64,000 nt of DNA from Microcoleus sp. AS-A8 (GCA_039962225.1 JAMPKV010000015.1:1-64000); one strand, 5' to 3'; positions 1 through 10,550 are shown, counted from the stretch's first letter. Made by a program: numbers and translations. The notes: a model not told the origin generated them from the sequence alone.

Positions 1-350
1 TTGCTCAGGCTCAATGCACTATTGTCTAAGCCGACCTCTACGCCAGTCTCTAGAGATAATTATATTTTCATTCTGGAGTGTGAGCGCTACGCTCATGGAT
101 GTCTCTTGCAAAAATGTTGAAACCCCATCCTCACCTTCGGCTCCGGCAACCCTCCCCTTAGTAAGGGGAGGGAGTCGGATTTTTCTTGCTTCCCCCTTGG
201 TAAGGGGGACTGACGGGGGTCTTATTTTGACTTTTGCCAGAGGTCTATTAAAAAGCACTACGCTAACTCTCTTGTATTCTGTGTCCTACGAGAGAGGATG
301 CTCACTATACCAGATGGTATACCTAAGGGGAATGCAGTGATTTGAAATTT
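1..350. other. Non-coding stretch with two adjacent GC-rich inverted repeats
   Basis: No convincing gene is seen. The stretch holds a near-perfect palindrome at 150-172 (CCCTCCCC, spacer, GGGGAGGG) and a second at 192-208 (CCCCCTT, spacer, AAGGGGG), plus a small GAGCG/CGCTC hairpin near 87-100. Such CCTCCC/GGGAGG hairpins are dispersed repeats in cyanobacterial genomes; related fragments occur near 41652 and 30247. Reading frames through it are open by chance only. Confidence 0.6.
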
Positions 351-584
351 ATGCCTGCGATCGACCAATCAGAGCTAGCAGATCTGGTGCGTGAAACGCG
401 ACAACGCCTGGAACTCTCACAAGCTAAGTTTGCCGCGAAATTAGGGGTTTCTTTTCAGAGCGTCAATCGTTGGGAGAATGGGCGAACGAAGCCCTTACCT
501 GTCGCATTGAAGCAGATTGAACACTTGCTGCATCAGATGGGCGATACTGGCAAAGATTTGCTCGTCAAATACTTCTCAGAGTGA
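351..584 (+). CDS. XRE-family helix-turn-helix regulator
   Basis: A 77-aa DNA-binding protein that is almost entirely one Cro/C1-type helix-turn-helix. The recognition region is visible as LSQAKFAAKLGVSFQSVNRW followed by ENGRTKP, the usual XRE ending. An upstream TTG at 342 is in frame, but the ATG at 351 is the more likely start. The stop lies 13 nt before the start of the hybrid kinase, so the two are probably co-transcribed. This small regulator-kinase arrangement suggests local control of, or output for, the kinase; which is inference. It has no sensor or effector domain of its own. Confidence 0.8.
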   Translation: MPAIDQSELADLVRETRQRLELSQAKFAAKLGVSFQSVNRWENGRTKPLPVALKQIEHLLHQMGDTGKDLLVKYFSE

Positions 585-597
585 GGACGGACACCCG

Positions 598-3500
598 ATG
601 ATTGATAGCCTCCACCGCTCTGATCTTGTAGGCAAAGATTCACCCCAAAGTTCGCACCCAATCACTGAAGCTGATGTTCTCATGACAGGAGTGCTGGCGA
701 GCCGCCCCGCACGACAGCCCGATTTTGCAGCTGAAAGCCAAGCACTCCGTACCCTTGCCCAACACCTGATGGACGAGCCACAGTCCATGCTGAAAACGCT
801 CGTTCGCCTTGCGCTCGATCTCTGTCGAGCCGATACGGTTGGAGTTAGCTTACTCGAAACTACATCCAATGGGGAATCAGTTTTCCGCTGGGTAGCGATC
901 GCAGGTGCGCTAGAACCGTTTGAGCAAGGCACGACCCCAGGGAGCTTTAGCCCGTGTGGCACGACCCTTGCTTGTAATCAGCCCCAGCTATACAGCTATC
1001 CTGAGCGGTTTTTCACCTATTTATATCACCCGCAGTTTCCCGTTGTGGAAGGATTGCTGATTCCACTCCATGTCAATGATCGCCCCTTAGGGACGCTGTG
1101 GATTATATCCCACACAGATGCGCGTCACTTTGATACGGAGGATCAGCGGCTGATGATGAGCCTGGGAGGCTTTACCGCTGCTGCCCTTTACAGTATGCAG
1201 AAATTGCAACAGACAGCAGCCACGGCATTGCGTCAAAGTGAGCAGTTTAATCAGCAGATTCTTGAGAGCAGCGATGACTGTATAAAAGTGTTGGACTTAG
1301 AGGGGCGAATTGTGCTCATGAGTCCGGCAGGTCAAGCGTTGCTGGGCATCCAAGATATCACGCCCTTCCTCAACACGTCCTGGGCAGAATTTTGGCAAGG
1401 CGCAGATCAGCAAGCGGCAATTGAGGCGATCGCCCAGGCAAGAGTGGGCAAAGTTGCCACCTTTCAAGGATATCGTCCGACCCTGAGCGGCGAACCGAAG
1501 TGGTGGGATAGCAAAGTAAGTTCCATTCGAGGGGCAGAGGGGCAAATTGAACGGTTGCTGTGCATTTCGCGGGACATTACCGAGCGCAAGCAGGCTGAGG
1601 CAGTCCTGCGCGAATCTGAGCGAGAGAGCCAACGGCTGGAAGCGGAGCGTAACAAGCAGCTTGAGATCTTCGACACAGTACTCGCACGTCTTCAGGAATT
1701 TGTGTACCTCTTCGACCTGGAAGGGCGCTTCCGATATGTGAACAAACCTCTCCTGGATCTGTGGGGGCTGACCCTGGATCAGGCGGTTGGCAAGAACTTC
1801 TTCGACCTGGGCTACCCCGACGAGCTTGTTCGGTTGCACGAGGCGCAGATCCGCCAAGTGATCGAGACGGCGCAGTCCTTAGAAGGCGAAGCCACCTACA
1901 CTAACCCAGCAGGCGTAATAGGACAATACGAATACATCTTCGTTCCCCTACTTGCTGCTGACGGCTCGGTTGAGGCAGTGGGCGGTCGAACGCAGATCGT
2001 TACGGAGCGCAGGCTGGCTGAGGCGGCTCTGAGGGCGAGTGAGGCGAAGTACCGCACGCTGTTCAATTCGATGGACGAGGGCTTTTGTATAATCGAAGTT
2101 TTGTTTGATCAAACCGGAAAAGCAGACGATTACCGCTTTCTTGAAGTCAATCCAGCGTTTGAGAAACACACGGGGCTGGTGAACGCGATTGGCAAAACAA
2201 TCTGCGAATTGGTGCCGCAGCACGACGCACATTGGTTTGAGATTTACGGCAAAATTGCGCTAACGGGCGAAGCCGCGCGGTTTGAAAACCGAGCCGAGGA
2301 GCTTAAGCGTTTTTACGATGTTTACGCCTTCCGCATCGGCGAGCCGCACGAGCACAAGGTGGCAACTCTCTTCAACGACATTAGTGAACGCAAACAAGCA
2401 GAAGAGAGGTTGCACCGTGCCGCCAAATTAGATGCTTTTCGCGTCTCTCTCGCCGACGCGCTCCGCCCCCTTGCTGAGCCGGTAGAGGTTCAAGCAACTG
2501 CCGCCCGTGTGCTGGGCGAATATCTCAATGCGAACCGCGTAGCATACTTTGAAGTTCGTGGCGCTAATTACGTTGTTGAGCGCGATTACGTCAACGGTGC
2601 CGCACTACTCGCCGGTGGCTACTCCATTGATTCGTTCGGACCCAAGCTGCTCGCAGCATACCGCGCTGGTCGTACCGTGTGCGTGTCGGATGTGTCAACC
2701 GATGCCAACCTGTCCCCGCAAGAGCGCTCAGCCTATGCCGCCATCCAGATTGGTGCCTACATCGGCATACCACTAGTCAAGGGTGGCGAGTTCGTCGCAG
2801 GACTGGCAATCCACACGTCCGAACCGCGAGTTTGGACGCCGGATGAAGTGGCTCTAGCGGAAGAAGTCGCCGAGCGGACTTGGGCGGCAGTCGATCGCGC
2901 CCGCGCCGAAGCGTTTGTCGCAGCAGACCTAGAAGATACGCAGCTACTCCGCGAACTGGGTGCGCGGCTCGTGACCGAAGGCGACATTCAAACGCTGTAC
3001 CAAGAGATTATGTCTGCTGCAATCGCGCTCACAAAGGCGGATGCCGGAACGGTGCAACTTTTTGACGTAGCGACGCAAGATCTGGTACTGCTCGCCACGC
3101 AAGGCTTTGAGCAAAACATGACCGAGCATTTCTACCGGGTGAATGCAAGTTTTAATACCTCCTGCGGTATTGCCCTTAAGAAGGGGATTCGTAGCTTCGT
3201 TGATTTCGATGTGCCAGAGAGTGAAGACCCCAGCGGTTCAATGCGACTGCATGTGGAGGCTGGGTATCTCTCCGCGCAGTCCACCCCGTTGACCACCCGT
3301 GCAGGCAGACTGATCGGCATGGTTTCCACTCATTGGCATGACCACCACCGACCCAGCGCTCGCGAGTTGCGGTTTCTTGATTTACTCGCTCGCCAAGCGG
3401 CTGACCTAATTGAGCAGCGGCAGACAGCAGCCGAACGGGAACAACTTCTTGCACGCGCCGAAGCTGCACGCGCCGAAGCTGATCGCGCCAATCGCATCAA

Positions 3501-4611
3501 AGATGAGTTTTTGGCGGTGCTCTCCCATGAATTACGATCGCCCCTCAATCCGATTTTGGGCTGGGCAAAACTCTTGCAGAATGGCAAGCTAGACGCAGCA
3601 AAAACCCAGCAGGCATTGAAGACGATCGAACGCAATGCCCAACTGCAATCGGAATTGATTGAAGATCTGCTGGATGTTTCCCGGATTTTACAGGGCAAGC
3701 TCAACCTTAACGTCAGTTCGATCAATCTAGTCTCCATCATTCGAGCCGCGATGGAAACGGTACGGCTGGCGGCAGAAGCCAAATCAATCAAATTAGAAGC
3801 AAGCCTTGAACCAGATGTGGGTTTGGTTTGGGGAGATTCCACCCGGTTGCAGCAAGTAATTTGGAATCTGCTCTCCAATGCGGTAAAGTTTACGCCAGCA
3901 GGGGGACATGTCAACATTCGGTTAGAGCGCTTAGACTCATACGCCCACATTATAGTCAGCGATACCGGACAGGGAATTGAGCCTGACTTTCTGCCCTATG
4001 TGTTTGACTACTTCCGTCAAGCCAACGCGACAACGACCCGAAAGTTTGGTGGCCTGGGATTAGGGCTGGCGATCGTGCGAAACTTAGTCGAACTGCATGG
4101 GGGCACAGCCGGAGTCGAAAGCCTTGGGGTAGGGAAAGGTGCAACCTTTACCGTCAGACTTCCAGTCATGCCCATCCAGTCGTCCGCCAATCAGAACGGT
4201 CAATCATCAAAGCCATCTTCTGATTTGAACGGTATTCAAGTGTTAGTCGTGGATGATGAACCGGATTCACGGGAGTTTGTGGCTTTTGTGTTAGAGCAAG
4301 CGGGCGCAAACGTACTCACAGCAACGACTGCCGATGAAGCATTAACCATGCTCATTCGATCGGAGCCAAATGTGCTGCTGAGTGACATTGGGATGCCAGA
4401 TATGGATGGCTATATGCTGATGCAACAGGTGAGAGCGTTGCCGCCAGACCAAGGCGGACAAGTTTTAGCGATCGCTCTCACTGCCTACGCAGGGGACTTC
4501 AACCAGCAACAAGCACTACGAGCTGGATTTCAACAGCATGTCTCAAAACCCCTAGAACCAGAGACATTGATTCAAGTGATTTCTAGCCTGATTAAGTCCG
4601 CGATCGCTTAA
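598..4611 (+). CDS. Hybrid sensor histidine kinase (GAF-PAS-PAS-PAS-GAF-GAF-HisKA-HATPase-REC)
   Basis: A 1337-aa cytoplasmic hybrid kinase with no transmembrane segment. Visible order, by approximate residue: GAF 64-200, PAS 218-330, PAS 357-470, PAS 485-600, GAF 612-765, GAF 783-938, HisKA 965-1035 with phosphoacceptor His977 in LSHELRSPLNPILGW, HATPase 1080-1190 with N box NAVKFTP and G2 box GGLGLGLAIV, and a C-terminal receiver 1211-1335 with VVDDE and phosphoacceptor Asp1263 in SDIGMPDMDGY. All catalytic boxes look intact. The ATG at 598 was chosen because a GAGGA Shine-Dalgarno sits about 10 nt upstream; the frame is open further upstream but overlaps the XRE gene. It ends 23 nt from a convergent methyltransferase gene. 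GAF2/GAF3 lack the phytochrome chromophore Cys context, so ligand is unknown. Confidence 0.93.
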   Translation: MIDSLHRSDLVGKDSPQSSHPITEADVLMTGVLASRPARQPDFAAESQALRTLAQHLMDEPQSMLKTLVRLALDLCRADTVGVSLLETTSNGESVFRWVAIAGALEPFEQGTTPGSFSPCGTTLACNQPQLYSYPERFFTYLYHPQFPVVEGLLIPLHVNDRPLGTLWIISHTDARHFDTEDQRLMMSLGGFTAAALYSMQKLQQTAATALRQSEQFNQQILESSDDCIKVLDLEGRIVLMSPAGQALLGIQDITPFLNTSWAEFWQGADQQAAIEAIAQARVGKVATFQGYRPTLSGEPKWWDSKVSSIRGAEGQIERLLCISRDITERKQAEAVLRESERESQRLEAERNKQLEIFDTVLARLQEFVYLFDLEGRFRYVNKPLLDLWGLTLDQAVGKNFFDLGYPDELVRLHEAQIRQVIETAQSLEGEATYTNPAGVIGQYEYIFVPLLAADGSVEAVGGRTQIVTERRLAEAALRASEAKYRTLFNSMDEGFCIIEVLFDQTGKADDYRFLEVNPAFEKHTGLVNAIGKTICELVPQHDAHWFEIYGKIALTGEAARFENRAEELKRFYDVYAFRIGEPHEHKVATLFNDISERKQAEERLHRAAKLDAFRVSLADALRPLAEPVEVQATAARVLGEYLNANRVAYFEVRGANYVVERDYVNGAALLAGGYSIDSFGPKLLAAYRAGRTVCVSDVSTDANLSPQERSAYAAIQIGAYIGIPLVKGGEFVAGLAIHTSEPRVWTPDEVALAEEVAERTWAAVDRARAEAFVAADLEDTQLLRELGARLVTEGDIQTLYQEIMSAAIALTKADAGTVQLFDVATQDLVLLATQGFEQNMTEHFYRVNASFNTSCGIALKKGIRSFVDFDVPESEDPSGSMRLHVEAGYLSAQSTPLTTRAGRLIGMVSTHWHDHHRPSARELRFLDLLARQAADLIEQRQTAAEREQLLARAEAARAEADRANRIKDEFLAVLSHELRSPLNPILGWAKLLQNGKLDAAKTQQALKTIERNAQLQSELIEDLLDVSRILQGKLNLNVSSINLVSIIRAAMETVRLAAEAKSIKLEASLEPDVGLVWGDSTRLQQVIWNLLSNAVKFTPAGGHVNIRLERLDSYAHIIVSDTGQGIEPDFLPYVFDYFRQANATTTRKFGGLGLGLAIVRNLVELHGGTAGVESLGVGKGATFTVRLPVMPIQSSANQNGQSSKPSSDLNGIQVLVVDDEPDSREFVAFVLEQAGANVLTATTADEALTMLIRSEPNVLLSDIGMPDMDGYMLMQQVRALPPDQGGQVLAIALTAYAGDFNQQQALRAGFQQHVSKPLEPETLIQVISSLIKSAIA

Positions 4612-4634
4612 ATCCCTTGTAGAAATATCTTGAG

Positions 4635-5435
4635 TTATTTAGTAGCTACCACCGCAATATTCCACGCTAAGCGCTTCATCAGTGGTAATTTCTTCAAGAA
4701 TTTATCTAATTTTTCCAAGCGTAGATAAGTCGGGGCTAATCGTTCTTGTTCCAGAATAATTTTCTTCCAATAACGCTCCTGATTAGGATTAACTTTTTCG
4801 ATCAAATAGAAGCGCAAGAAAATCCAAAGCGTGGCGATCCAAAAGGTATCGTAAGCGGTTTCCGAAAATAGAGATTGTATGTAATTAACAATATTAATAT
4901 CCAGCGGCATTTCATCTTCAGTACGCACTTCAGTTGCCATGCGGCGATAGACATTAATCACCGGGTTATGCTTTAAGGGGTCCCAAAAACAGGCTTTTCC
5001 TCCGGGTTTGAGGACTCGGTGCATTTCTTTTAAAGCGATTTTTGGATCTGGGATATGATGCAATAAATTAGAAGCATAGACTAAATCAAAGGTGTTATCT
5101 GGAAAATCCAGCGCCATTGCATTGGCGGTGCGTCCTTCAATCTTGACTCCATTCGATGCCGCTAATTTGAGCGCCACTTCTACCATTCCTGGTGAATAAT
5201 CTGTAGCTACACAATGCGCTCCTTGTTTGGCAAAATAGACGCTATTTTCACCCGCACCACATCCCAAGTCTAATAGCCGCTTACCTCGGATGTCTCCCAT
5301 CTGGCGTAGAATAAAGCGATTTTCGGGAGCTGTACAAGCTTCAAAATAGTCGGCTACCCGAATTCCATCTACATCAATAGCGGCAGCCCAATTATCATGG
5401 AAGCGTCGCTCTTTTTCCAAGGTTTCGTCTAACAT
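4635..5435 (-). CDS. Class I SAM-dependent methyltransferase
   Basis: A 266-aa protein with a Methyltransf_11/25 core. Motif I is LLDLGCGAGENSV (about residues 54-66), followed by the acidic turn VATDYSPGM, motif II-like DNTFDLVYASNLLHHIPDP and motif III VLKPGGKACFWDP. The C-terminal third (about 170-266) is hydrophobic and basic and may be the substrate-recognition or membrane-contact part. The substrate cannot be read from the sequence; small-molecule or lipid methylation is more likely than nucleic acid. The next gene upstream on the same strand, a large membrane protein, ends 76 nt away, so a shared transcript is possible. Confidence 0.88.
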   Translation of the reverse strand: MLDETLEKERRFHDNWAAAIDVDGIRVADYFEACTAPENRFILRQMGDIRGKRLLDLGCGAGENSVYFAKQGAHCVATDYSPGMVEVALKLAASNGVKIEGRTANAMALDFPDNTFDLVYASNLLHHIPDPKIALKEMHRVLKPGGKACFWDPLKHNPVINVYRRMATEVRTEDEMPLDINIVNYIQSLFSETAYDTFWIATLWIFLRFYLIEKVNPNQERYWKKIILEQERLAPTYLRLEKLDKFLKKLPLMKRLAWNIAVVATK

Positions 5436-5511
5436 TTTGTTTTCAGCACACTTTTGCTAAATGATTTTACATGGATCAATTAGAAATTTCAGGTCAAAAA
5501 TGCATCCTTAT

Positions 5512-8214
5512 TCACGATTTGGGGTTTAATACGTTCAAGGGATTGATTTGGAGCGTACAGGAGTTCACTAAATCATTTTGATCGTAGTTCAGGATATTCA
5601 ATAACAGATAGGCTGAATGTTGACCCCGAACGGATAGGTCAAATTTGGTGATTTTTTGGGGAGTATGACTATAGGCACTTTCTGTTGAGCTCACGATGTG
5701 GCCTTCTGTATCTAACATTGCCACTCGTAGAGATGATCCAACACAGGCTTGATCCAGGTAATTGATTACACCGGAAACTTTGGCCTGGTCTGTCACTGGG
5801 CCGAGATAGAGTAGGGATGTGCCTAGCTGCTGAGTACGGTCTTCACTAGCTTCTTGATCGGGTACATCCGTATTCGCCTGTTCTAATCCTTGGTTCCTCA
5901 GCGCTTTAACGAGGCGCAGCTTGGGCAAGGTGAAGGATGATGAATCGGGCGCTTCTAACCTCGCTCCCCCTAGTTCCTGAGAAGTTGCTACGTTGGAAGC
6001 CAAGGTTCCCCGAACAGTAAAATCACGTCCGTTTGGCAATTGTTCTACAGACAGTGCCGAAGGGGATAGGCTCTTATATCTCTGCCCAGAGGAGGATTGC
6101 AAACCCAGTTCTTTCACTAACGGCGTGGATTCAAACAGGCGGTAGGCTCTCTCCTCCTCACCCCAAGGGTGATCGCGACGGAAAGCAACAACCTGATAAT
6201 TCTGGCTGGAGTTTTGCCTGACGGTTGTGTTGTGTAACCACTGACTCAGAATAATCCAATTTCCCTGGGAACCGGGTCGTTCACCAATTTTCTGCTGCAT
6301 GGCGTGGAGGGTTCGCACGGCTGTCGCCAGAGAGGTAGGACGAAGTCGCTGGTAAATACTCACAACAACCCCGTTCTCAAACTGAAACTCTGTCGGAAGG
6401 CGTTGGAAATCTTGGGCAAACTCCCAATTTTGAGTAAAGGCATCAAACACCACGTTGACAACATCATTTTCTTGATTGGGTAGCCATTCCCCAACCGCAG
6501 GATTTTGAGTGGGGTTACTTGAATAAGCTGGCAACTGACTGGGAACCACCACGTACTGCGCCTCCACCATTTCCTCCAAGGGATAAGAATCGCGAGAGTC
6601 CACTTCGGGCACGGGCAAGGTGTTTAACAGCCTATCGTCTTCTGGGTAGAGGAGGTACTCCGCCGATCGCAGCATATTTCCTGTCAACTGAAGGCGTTGA
6701 AAACCCACCACTAAAATCGGCTCTCCCGCAGGAGTCAGTTGACGCAGGGAGTTCACCAATCGAACGACTTCATCGTAGTCTGTACGCACAAGGGGAGGCA
6801 TGTTGAGGGCAAACAGGGGATGAAAAACACGGCTCATTGTCCCAATTGGAGCCAGCCCAACCATGAAGTTAACCACTAAATAGCCACCCATCACCCCTAA
6901 GATGAGCCATTGCCTTTTCCCCCTCAGCCTGCTCCAAGTTGTCCAGATCAAGGCAACCAACCCGATGACGATAAATGGTGTGACTTGTAAGGAATAAAAG
7001 ACATTGCCGTACCGTAGGACAACCAGCCAGATGCTCAGGGACAAGACACCGGACAACCCCATAAAGCTAACCACGGGTAATGGTAAGCTCCGAGTCACAA
7101 GACTTGCCGAAAACCCCAGTAGCACCAACAGCCACGTTCCCCAGCCATAGAACGAGGCGTATAAGTTGACAATGTCGCTGAAGGGTAAGCTCCAAGAGGT
7201 GTAGAGGTTTTTGTAATTCGTCGTTAAGGCGGCATAGGTAAAGTGGGGTGCCACAATCCATAAGGTAGCCAACGCGCTAGCTGCAATCAGAGCAATCCGC
7301 ACACCAGCCAATAGCAAATTCCCCCACGCCCTAGCATGGGGATGTTTGTCACCCGTTGTCGTCGGTTCTCTCCACCACACCCAAGGCACGAAGGCAGCTA
7401 AGTAGGTTGAAACAGAGGCAAAGCGATAGTTCAAAGACTCTCTCCTCCCCAGCCGCGATCGCAACCATCTCCAGGGTTGGACGATGGGGTTGAGGCTTTC
7501 CCTTACTGATAGCGCCCGTTTCTCATTCACCTGCTGAAGTGGCGGTTTTCCCAGCTCAGCGATAAAGAAGATCAAAGCTTGTAAGCTGATGGCACCGAGG
7601 AACGTTACGCCTGCGTAGACGAATGGACGGCGCAACAAAATCGCCGATCCAATCAAGAATCCGATCAGAGGAATTCGCCACCACGTCCTGAGTCTGACAT
7701 CCTGCAAGTAAAAGAACGTCGCCAGACCCAAAAATACCGCTCCCCCTGTGTCTGGAATGCCCATAAATGTGGGTATCCAGCTTACGGGGATGAGTAAGGT
7801 TAAAAACGCGGTTGCCCAAAAAACCGGGCGTGAATGCGCCCGGATGAGCTGTGTGGCGATCGCTCCCATCACCAAGGCAAATGGTAATAGATAGACCAGT
7901 GCCAGAGCTAGTTCGTAGACAAGGCGGGAACGACCGAAGACTAAAATGAATGGAATGAGCGGCAGCGTGTAGAGTCGATTGCGTTCTGCAATCAAAGACC
8001 GCTGAACCCGTTGTATGGCTTCAGCAGGGGATTCGCACCAAGTTGTGACGATATCCAGGGTTCGCACATACCAGTCAATCCACCAGTGAAAGTTATGTTC
8101 ACTGGAAATGTAGGCAGTGGTGATAATTGTGATCATTAGCGCTAGCAACGCTAGCAGGCCCGCATCCACTAGAAGTTGTTGGCGAACTTCTAGGCGAAAT
8201 TGGCGATTTGGCAT
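5512..8214 (-). CDS. Large polytopic membrane protein, possibly GT-C-type glycosyltransferase-like
   Basis: A 900-aa protein of unknown function. The first ~480 residues contain about a dozen hydrophobic helices (for example LLALLALMITIITTAYI near the N-terminus and PFALVMGAIATQLI further on), with a charged linker around residue 225-260. The last ~420 residues are soluble, mixed alpha/beta, and probably extracytoplasmic. This layout of many helices followed by a soluble tail resembles GT-C membrane glycosyltransferases of the ArnT/PMT type, but no catalytic motif was recognised, so that is only a suggestion. It lies between leuA and the methyltransferase on the same strand, separated from leuA by a terminator-like hairpin. 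Confidence 0.75.
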   Translation of the reverse strand: MPNRQFRLEVRQQLLVDAGLLALLALMITIITTAYISSEHNFHWWIDWYVRTLDIVTTWCESPAEAIQRVQRSLIAERNRLYTLPLIPFILVFGRSRLVYELALALVYLLPFALVMGAIATQLIRAHSRPVFWATAFLTLLIPVSWIPTFMGIPDTGGAVFLGLATFFYLQDVRLRTWWRIPLIGFLIGSAILLRRPFVYAGVTFLGAISLQALIFFIAELGKPPLQQVNEKRALSVRESLNPIVQPWRWLRSRLGRRESLNYRFASVSTYLAAFVPWVWWREPTTTGDKHPHARAWGNLLLAGVRIALIAASALATLWIVAPHFTYAALTTNYKNLYTSWSLPFSDIVNLYASFYGWGTWLLVLLGFSASLVTRSLPLPVVSFMGLSGVLSLSIWLVVLRYGNVFYSLQVTPFIVIGLVALIWTTWSRLRGKRQWLILGVMGGYLVVNFMVGLAPIGTMSRVFHPLFALNMPPLVRTDYDEVVRLVNSLRQLTPAGEPILVVGFQRLQLTGNMLRSAEYLLYPEDDRLLNTLPVPEVDSRDSYPLEEMVEAQYVVVPSQLPAYSSNPTQNPAVGEWLPNQENDVVNVVFDAFTQNWEFAQDFQRLPTEFQFENGVVVSIYQRLRPTSLATAVRTLHAMQQKIGERPGSQGNWIILSQWLHNTTVRQNSSQNYQVVAFRRDHPWGEEERAYRLFESTPLVKELGLQSSSGQRYKSLSPSALSVEQLPNGRDFTVRGTLASNVATSQELGGARLEAPDSSSFTLPKLRLVKALRNQGLEQANTDVPDQEASEDRTQQLGTSLLYLGPVTDQAKVSGVINYLDQACVGSSLRVAMLDTEGHIVSSTESAYSHTPQKITKFDLSVRGQHSAYLLLNILNYDQNDLVNSCTLQINPLNVLNPKS

Positions 8215-8237
8215 AGTCTCAGGCTTGTTCCGATACC

Positions 8238-8260
8238 AAAATGCTCAAAGATGAGCATTT
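8238..8260 (-). terminator. Rho-independent terminator downstream of leuA
   Basis: On the minus strand, after the leuA stop, the stem AATGCTC / GAGCATT closes on a short loop and runs into TTTT. The stem is 8 bp and perfect. It separates leuA from the membrane-protein gene. Confidence 0.6.
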
Positions 8261-8283
8261 GTTAGCAATTGTTAGGAAATCAA

Positions 8284-9957
8284 TCACTGTTGATTAACCC
8301 TCGCTCCCTGAACAACAACCGATTCTGCTGTTATGCCCGATTCATTCGCGCTGGTTTCCCCGCGACCAATCCGTCGTGTTTGGTCGCCTTGCAATGAGCC
8401 ATACAGGCGATTGAGGGCGTTCACATAGGCTTGAGCAGAGGCCACAATGATGTCGGTGTTGGCAGCATGACCGGAGAATACCCGATGATTGTGCCGTAGG
8501 CGAATGGTCACTTCTCCCATGGCATCAATGCCCTTAGTCACGGACTGCACGGAAAACTCGATCAGTTCGTTGGGGACGTTCACCACCCGGTTGATGGCTT
8601 TGTACACCGCATCTACAGGCCCCGTGCCGATCGCCGCATCCATCAATTCTTCACCCCCTGGGTTTCTCAGGCATACGGTGGCAGTCGGACGTGCCTGATT
8701 GCCACAAGAAACCTGTACCAATTCTAGGTGGAACAGTTCTGGAGTTTGTTGGGTTTCATCATTGGCGATCGCTTCCAAATCCCAGTCCGAGATTTCTTTT
8801 TTCTTATCAGCCAGTTCTTTGAAGCGGATAAATGCCTTATTCAACTCGGTTTCCGAAAGCTCAAACCCCAGTTCCCGCAAGCGAGTGCGGAAGGCGTTGC
8901 GCCCGGAGTGTTTGCCCAACACAATCTGATTTTCTGTCAAACCAATGGACTGGGCATCCATGATTTCGTAAGTCAGCCTGTTCTTGAGTACCCCATCCTG
9001 ATGAATCCCTGACTCGTGAGCAAAGGCATTTGCTCCCACAATCGCTTTGTTCGGCTGTACCAACATGCCGGTGAGGTTGGACACCAAGCGAGAGGTTTTA
9101 TAAATCTGCCGCGTGTCAATGTTCGTCAGGGGGGCTTCTGACTCCACAGGACGTCCTAAGAAGGGATTGTAATACTGCCGCCGCACATGCAGCGCCATCA
9201 CCACCTCTTCTAGAGCCGTATTTCCCGCCCGTTCACCGATGCCGTTGATCGCACATTCCAACTGCCTCGCCCCATTCTTGACGGCTTCCAGGAAGTTCGC
9301 CACCGCCAAGCCGATATCATTGTGACCATGGACGGAAATAATCGCTTGGTCAATATTGGGGACGTTGTCTTTGATGCCCTTAATCAGCGCCCCAAATTCG
9401 CTAGGGGTGGTGTAACCCACGGTATCGGGAATATTGATGGTGGTGGCACCGGCTGCGATCGCCCGTTCTAGCACTTGGTAGAGGTACTCTGGATCGGTAC
9501 GGGTGGCATCCATGGTTGAAAATTCCACGTCGTCGGTGAAGCTTTTGGCATACGCGACCATTTCCTCGGCGATCGCCAGTACCTCGGCTTTGGATTTCTT
9601 GAGTTGGTATTCCAGGTGAATGTCTGAAGTCGAGATAAAGGTATGAATTCGACCCTTGGCGGCTGGCTTAATCGCTTCCGCAGCGGCTTGGATATCGCCT
9701 TTAATCGCTCTTGCCAAACTACAGATGACCGGGCCATCCTCTGTCCCCACGGCTTTGGCAATTTTTTCCACCGCCTCAAAATCTCCGGGGCTAGCAAAAG
9801 CGAAACCCGCCTCAATCACATCAACTCCTAGACGCGCTAGTTGCCGCGCAATCACCAGCTTTTCGTCTACATTCAGGGTCGCTCCGGGGCACTGTTCCCC
9901 ATCCCGGAGAGTGGTGTCAAAGATAATAATGCGGTCTGTTTGCGGTTGCTTGTTCAT
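8284..9957 (-). CDS. leuA: 2-isopropylmalate synthase
   Basis: A 557-aa enzyme that condenses acetyl-CoA with 2-oxoisovalerate in the first committed step of leucine biosynthesis. The N-terminal HMGL-like TIM barrel shows [16 protein letters not shown] (about residues 13-28) and the metal-binding [11 protein letters not shown]. The middle linker carries [13 protein letters not shown]. The C-terminal LeuA allosteric domain (about 405-525) supports leucine feedback control. The protein is some 20-30 residues longer than many family members because of a polar tail after the LYGSL segment. A canonical ATG start is used. No leader peptide rich in Leu codons was seen in the 86-nt gap upstream. Confidence 0.97.
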   Translation of the reverse strand: MNKQPQTDRIIIFDTTLRDGEQCPGATLNVDEKLVIARQLARLGVDVIEAGFAFASPGDFEAVEKIAKAVGTEDGPVICSLARAIKGDIQAAAEAIKPAAKGRIHTFISTSDIHLEYQLKKSKAEVLAIAEEMVAYAKSFTDDVEFSTMDATRTDPEYLYQVLERAIAAGATTINIPDTVGYTTPSEFGALIKGIKDNVPNIDQAIISVHGHNDIGLAVANFLEAVKNGARQLECAINGIGERAGNTALEEVVMALHVRRQYYNPFLGRPVESEAPLTNIDTRQIYKTSRLVSNLTGMLVQPNKAIVGANAFAHESGIHQDGVLKNRLTYEIMDAQSIGLTENQIVLGKHSGRNAFRTRLRELGFELSETELNKAFIRFKELADKKKEISDWDLEAIANDETQQTPELFHLELVQVSCGNQARPTATVCLRNPGGEELMDAAIGTGPVDAVYKAINRVVNVPNELIEFSVQSVTKGIDAMGEVTIRLRHNHRVFSGHAANTDIIVASAQAYVNALNRLYGSLQGDQTRRIGRGETSANESGITAESVVVQGARVNQQ

Positions 9958-10043
9958 AGCTCAGTTTGGCGACAAATGAAGAAATGAAGAATTGATTGTC
10001 CTCAATCTATATAAGATACGAGTTATTTTTTACTCAATTATAT

Positions 10044-10550
10044 TTAATAGTCAATTTTCTCTATCCGATCGCGGATTTCGTTTAAATCTATGTAACGGTC
10101 GGTTGCATTCCTTAATTCCCTGGCAATCATTCCCTCTGTTGAGACTACTGTAATATGTGTATTCTTTGAACGTAGTAATTCAATAGCTCGTTCAAAATCA
10201 CCATCTCCACTAAAAAGAATCACTTTATCGTACTGATCTACTGTATTAAACATATCGACAACAATTTCTATATCTAAATTAGCTTTTTGAGAATAACGAC
10301 CCGAATTATCATCGTAATATTCTTTGAGAATTTTTGTCCGGACGGTGTAACCGAGGCTGATTAGGGCATCTCGAAATCCGCGCTGATCTTGAGGGTCTTT
10401 TAATCCGGTGTACCAAAAGGCATTGACTAATGTTATGTTTGGCTCACCTTTGAAGTAGTCTAATACCCTTCTTGGATCGAAAAACCAGCCGTTTTTTTGT
10501 TGAGCGTAGAACATATTGTTCCCGTCTACAAAAATAGACAGACGGTTCAT
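10044..10550 (-). CDS. NYN-domain (LabA/DUF88-like) protein
   Basis: A 168-aa protein that is essentially one NYN domain, a PIN-like nuclease fold. The acidic residues expected in the active site are visible in SIFVDGNNMFY, in LDIEIVVDMF and in ILFSGDGDFERAIELL. Family members include LabA, a negative regulator in the Synechococcus circadian output pathway, and other proteins presumed to cut RNA. The ATG at 10550 was preferred because the protein then starts MNRLSIFVDGN as in relatives; an in-frame ATG four codons upstream (10562) is equally readable. It is a single gene, with 86 nt to leuA downstream. Confidence 0.88.
   Translation of the reverse strand: MNRLSIFVDGNNMFYAQQKNGWFFDPRRVLDYFKGEPNITLVNAFWYTGLKDPQDQRGFRDALISLGYTVRTKILKEYYDDNSGRYSQKANLDIEIVVDMFNTVDQYDKVILFSGDGDFERAIELLRSKNTHITVVSTEGMIARELRNATDRYIDLNEIRDRIEKIDY

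Noticed and set aside
3330-3950. 206-aa minus-strand open frame inside the hybrid kinase
   Set aside because: It is antisense to conserved GAF and HisKA motifs, Ser/Arg-rich and without homology signs.
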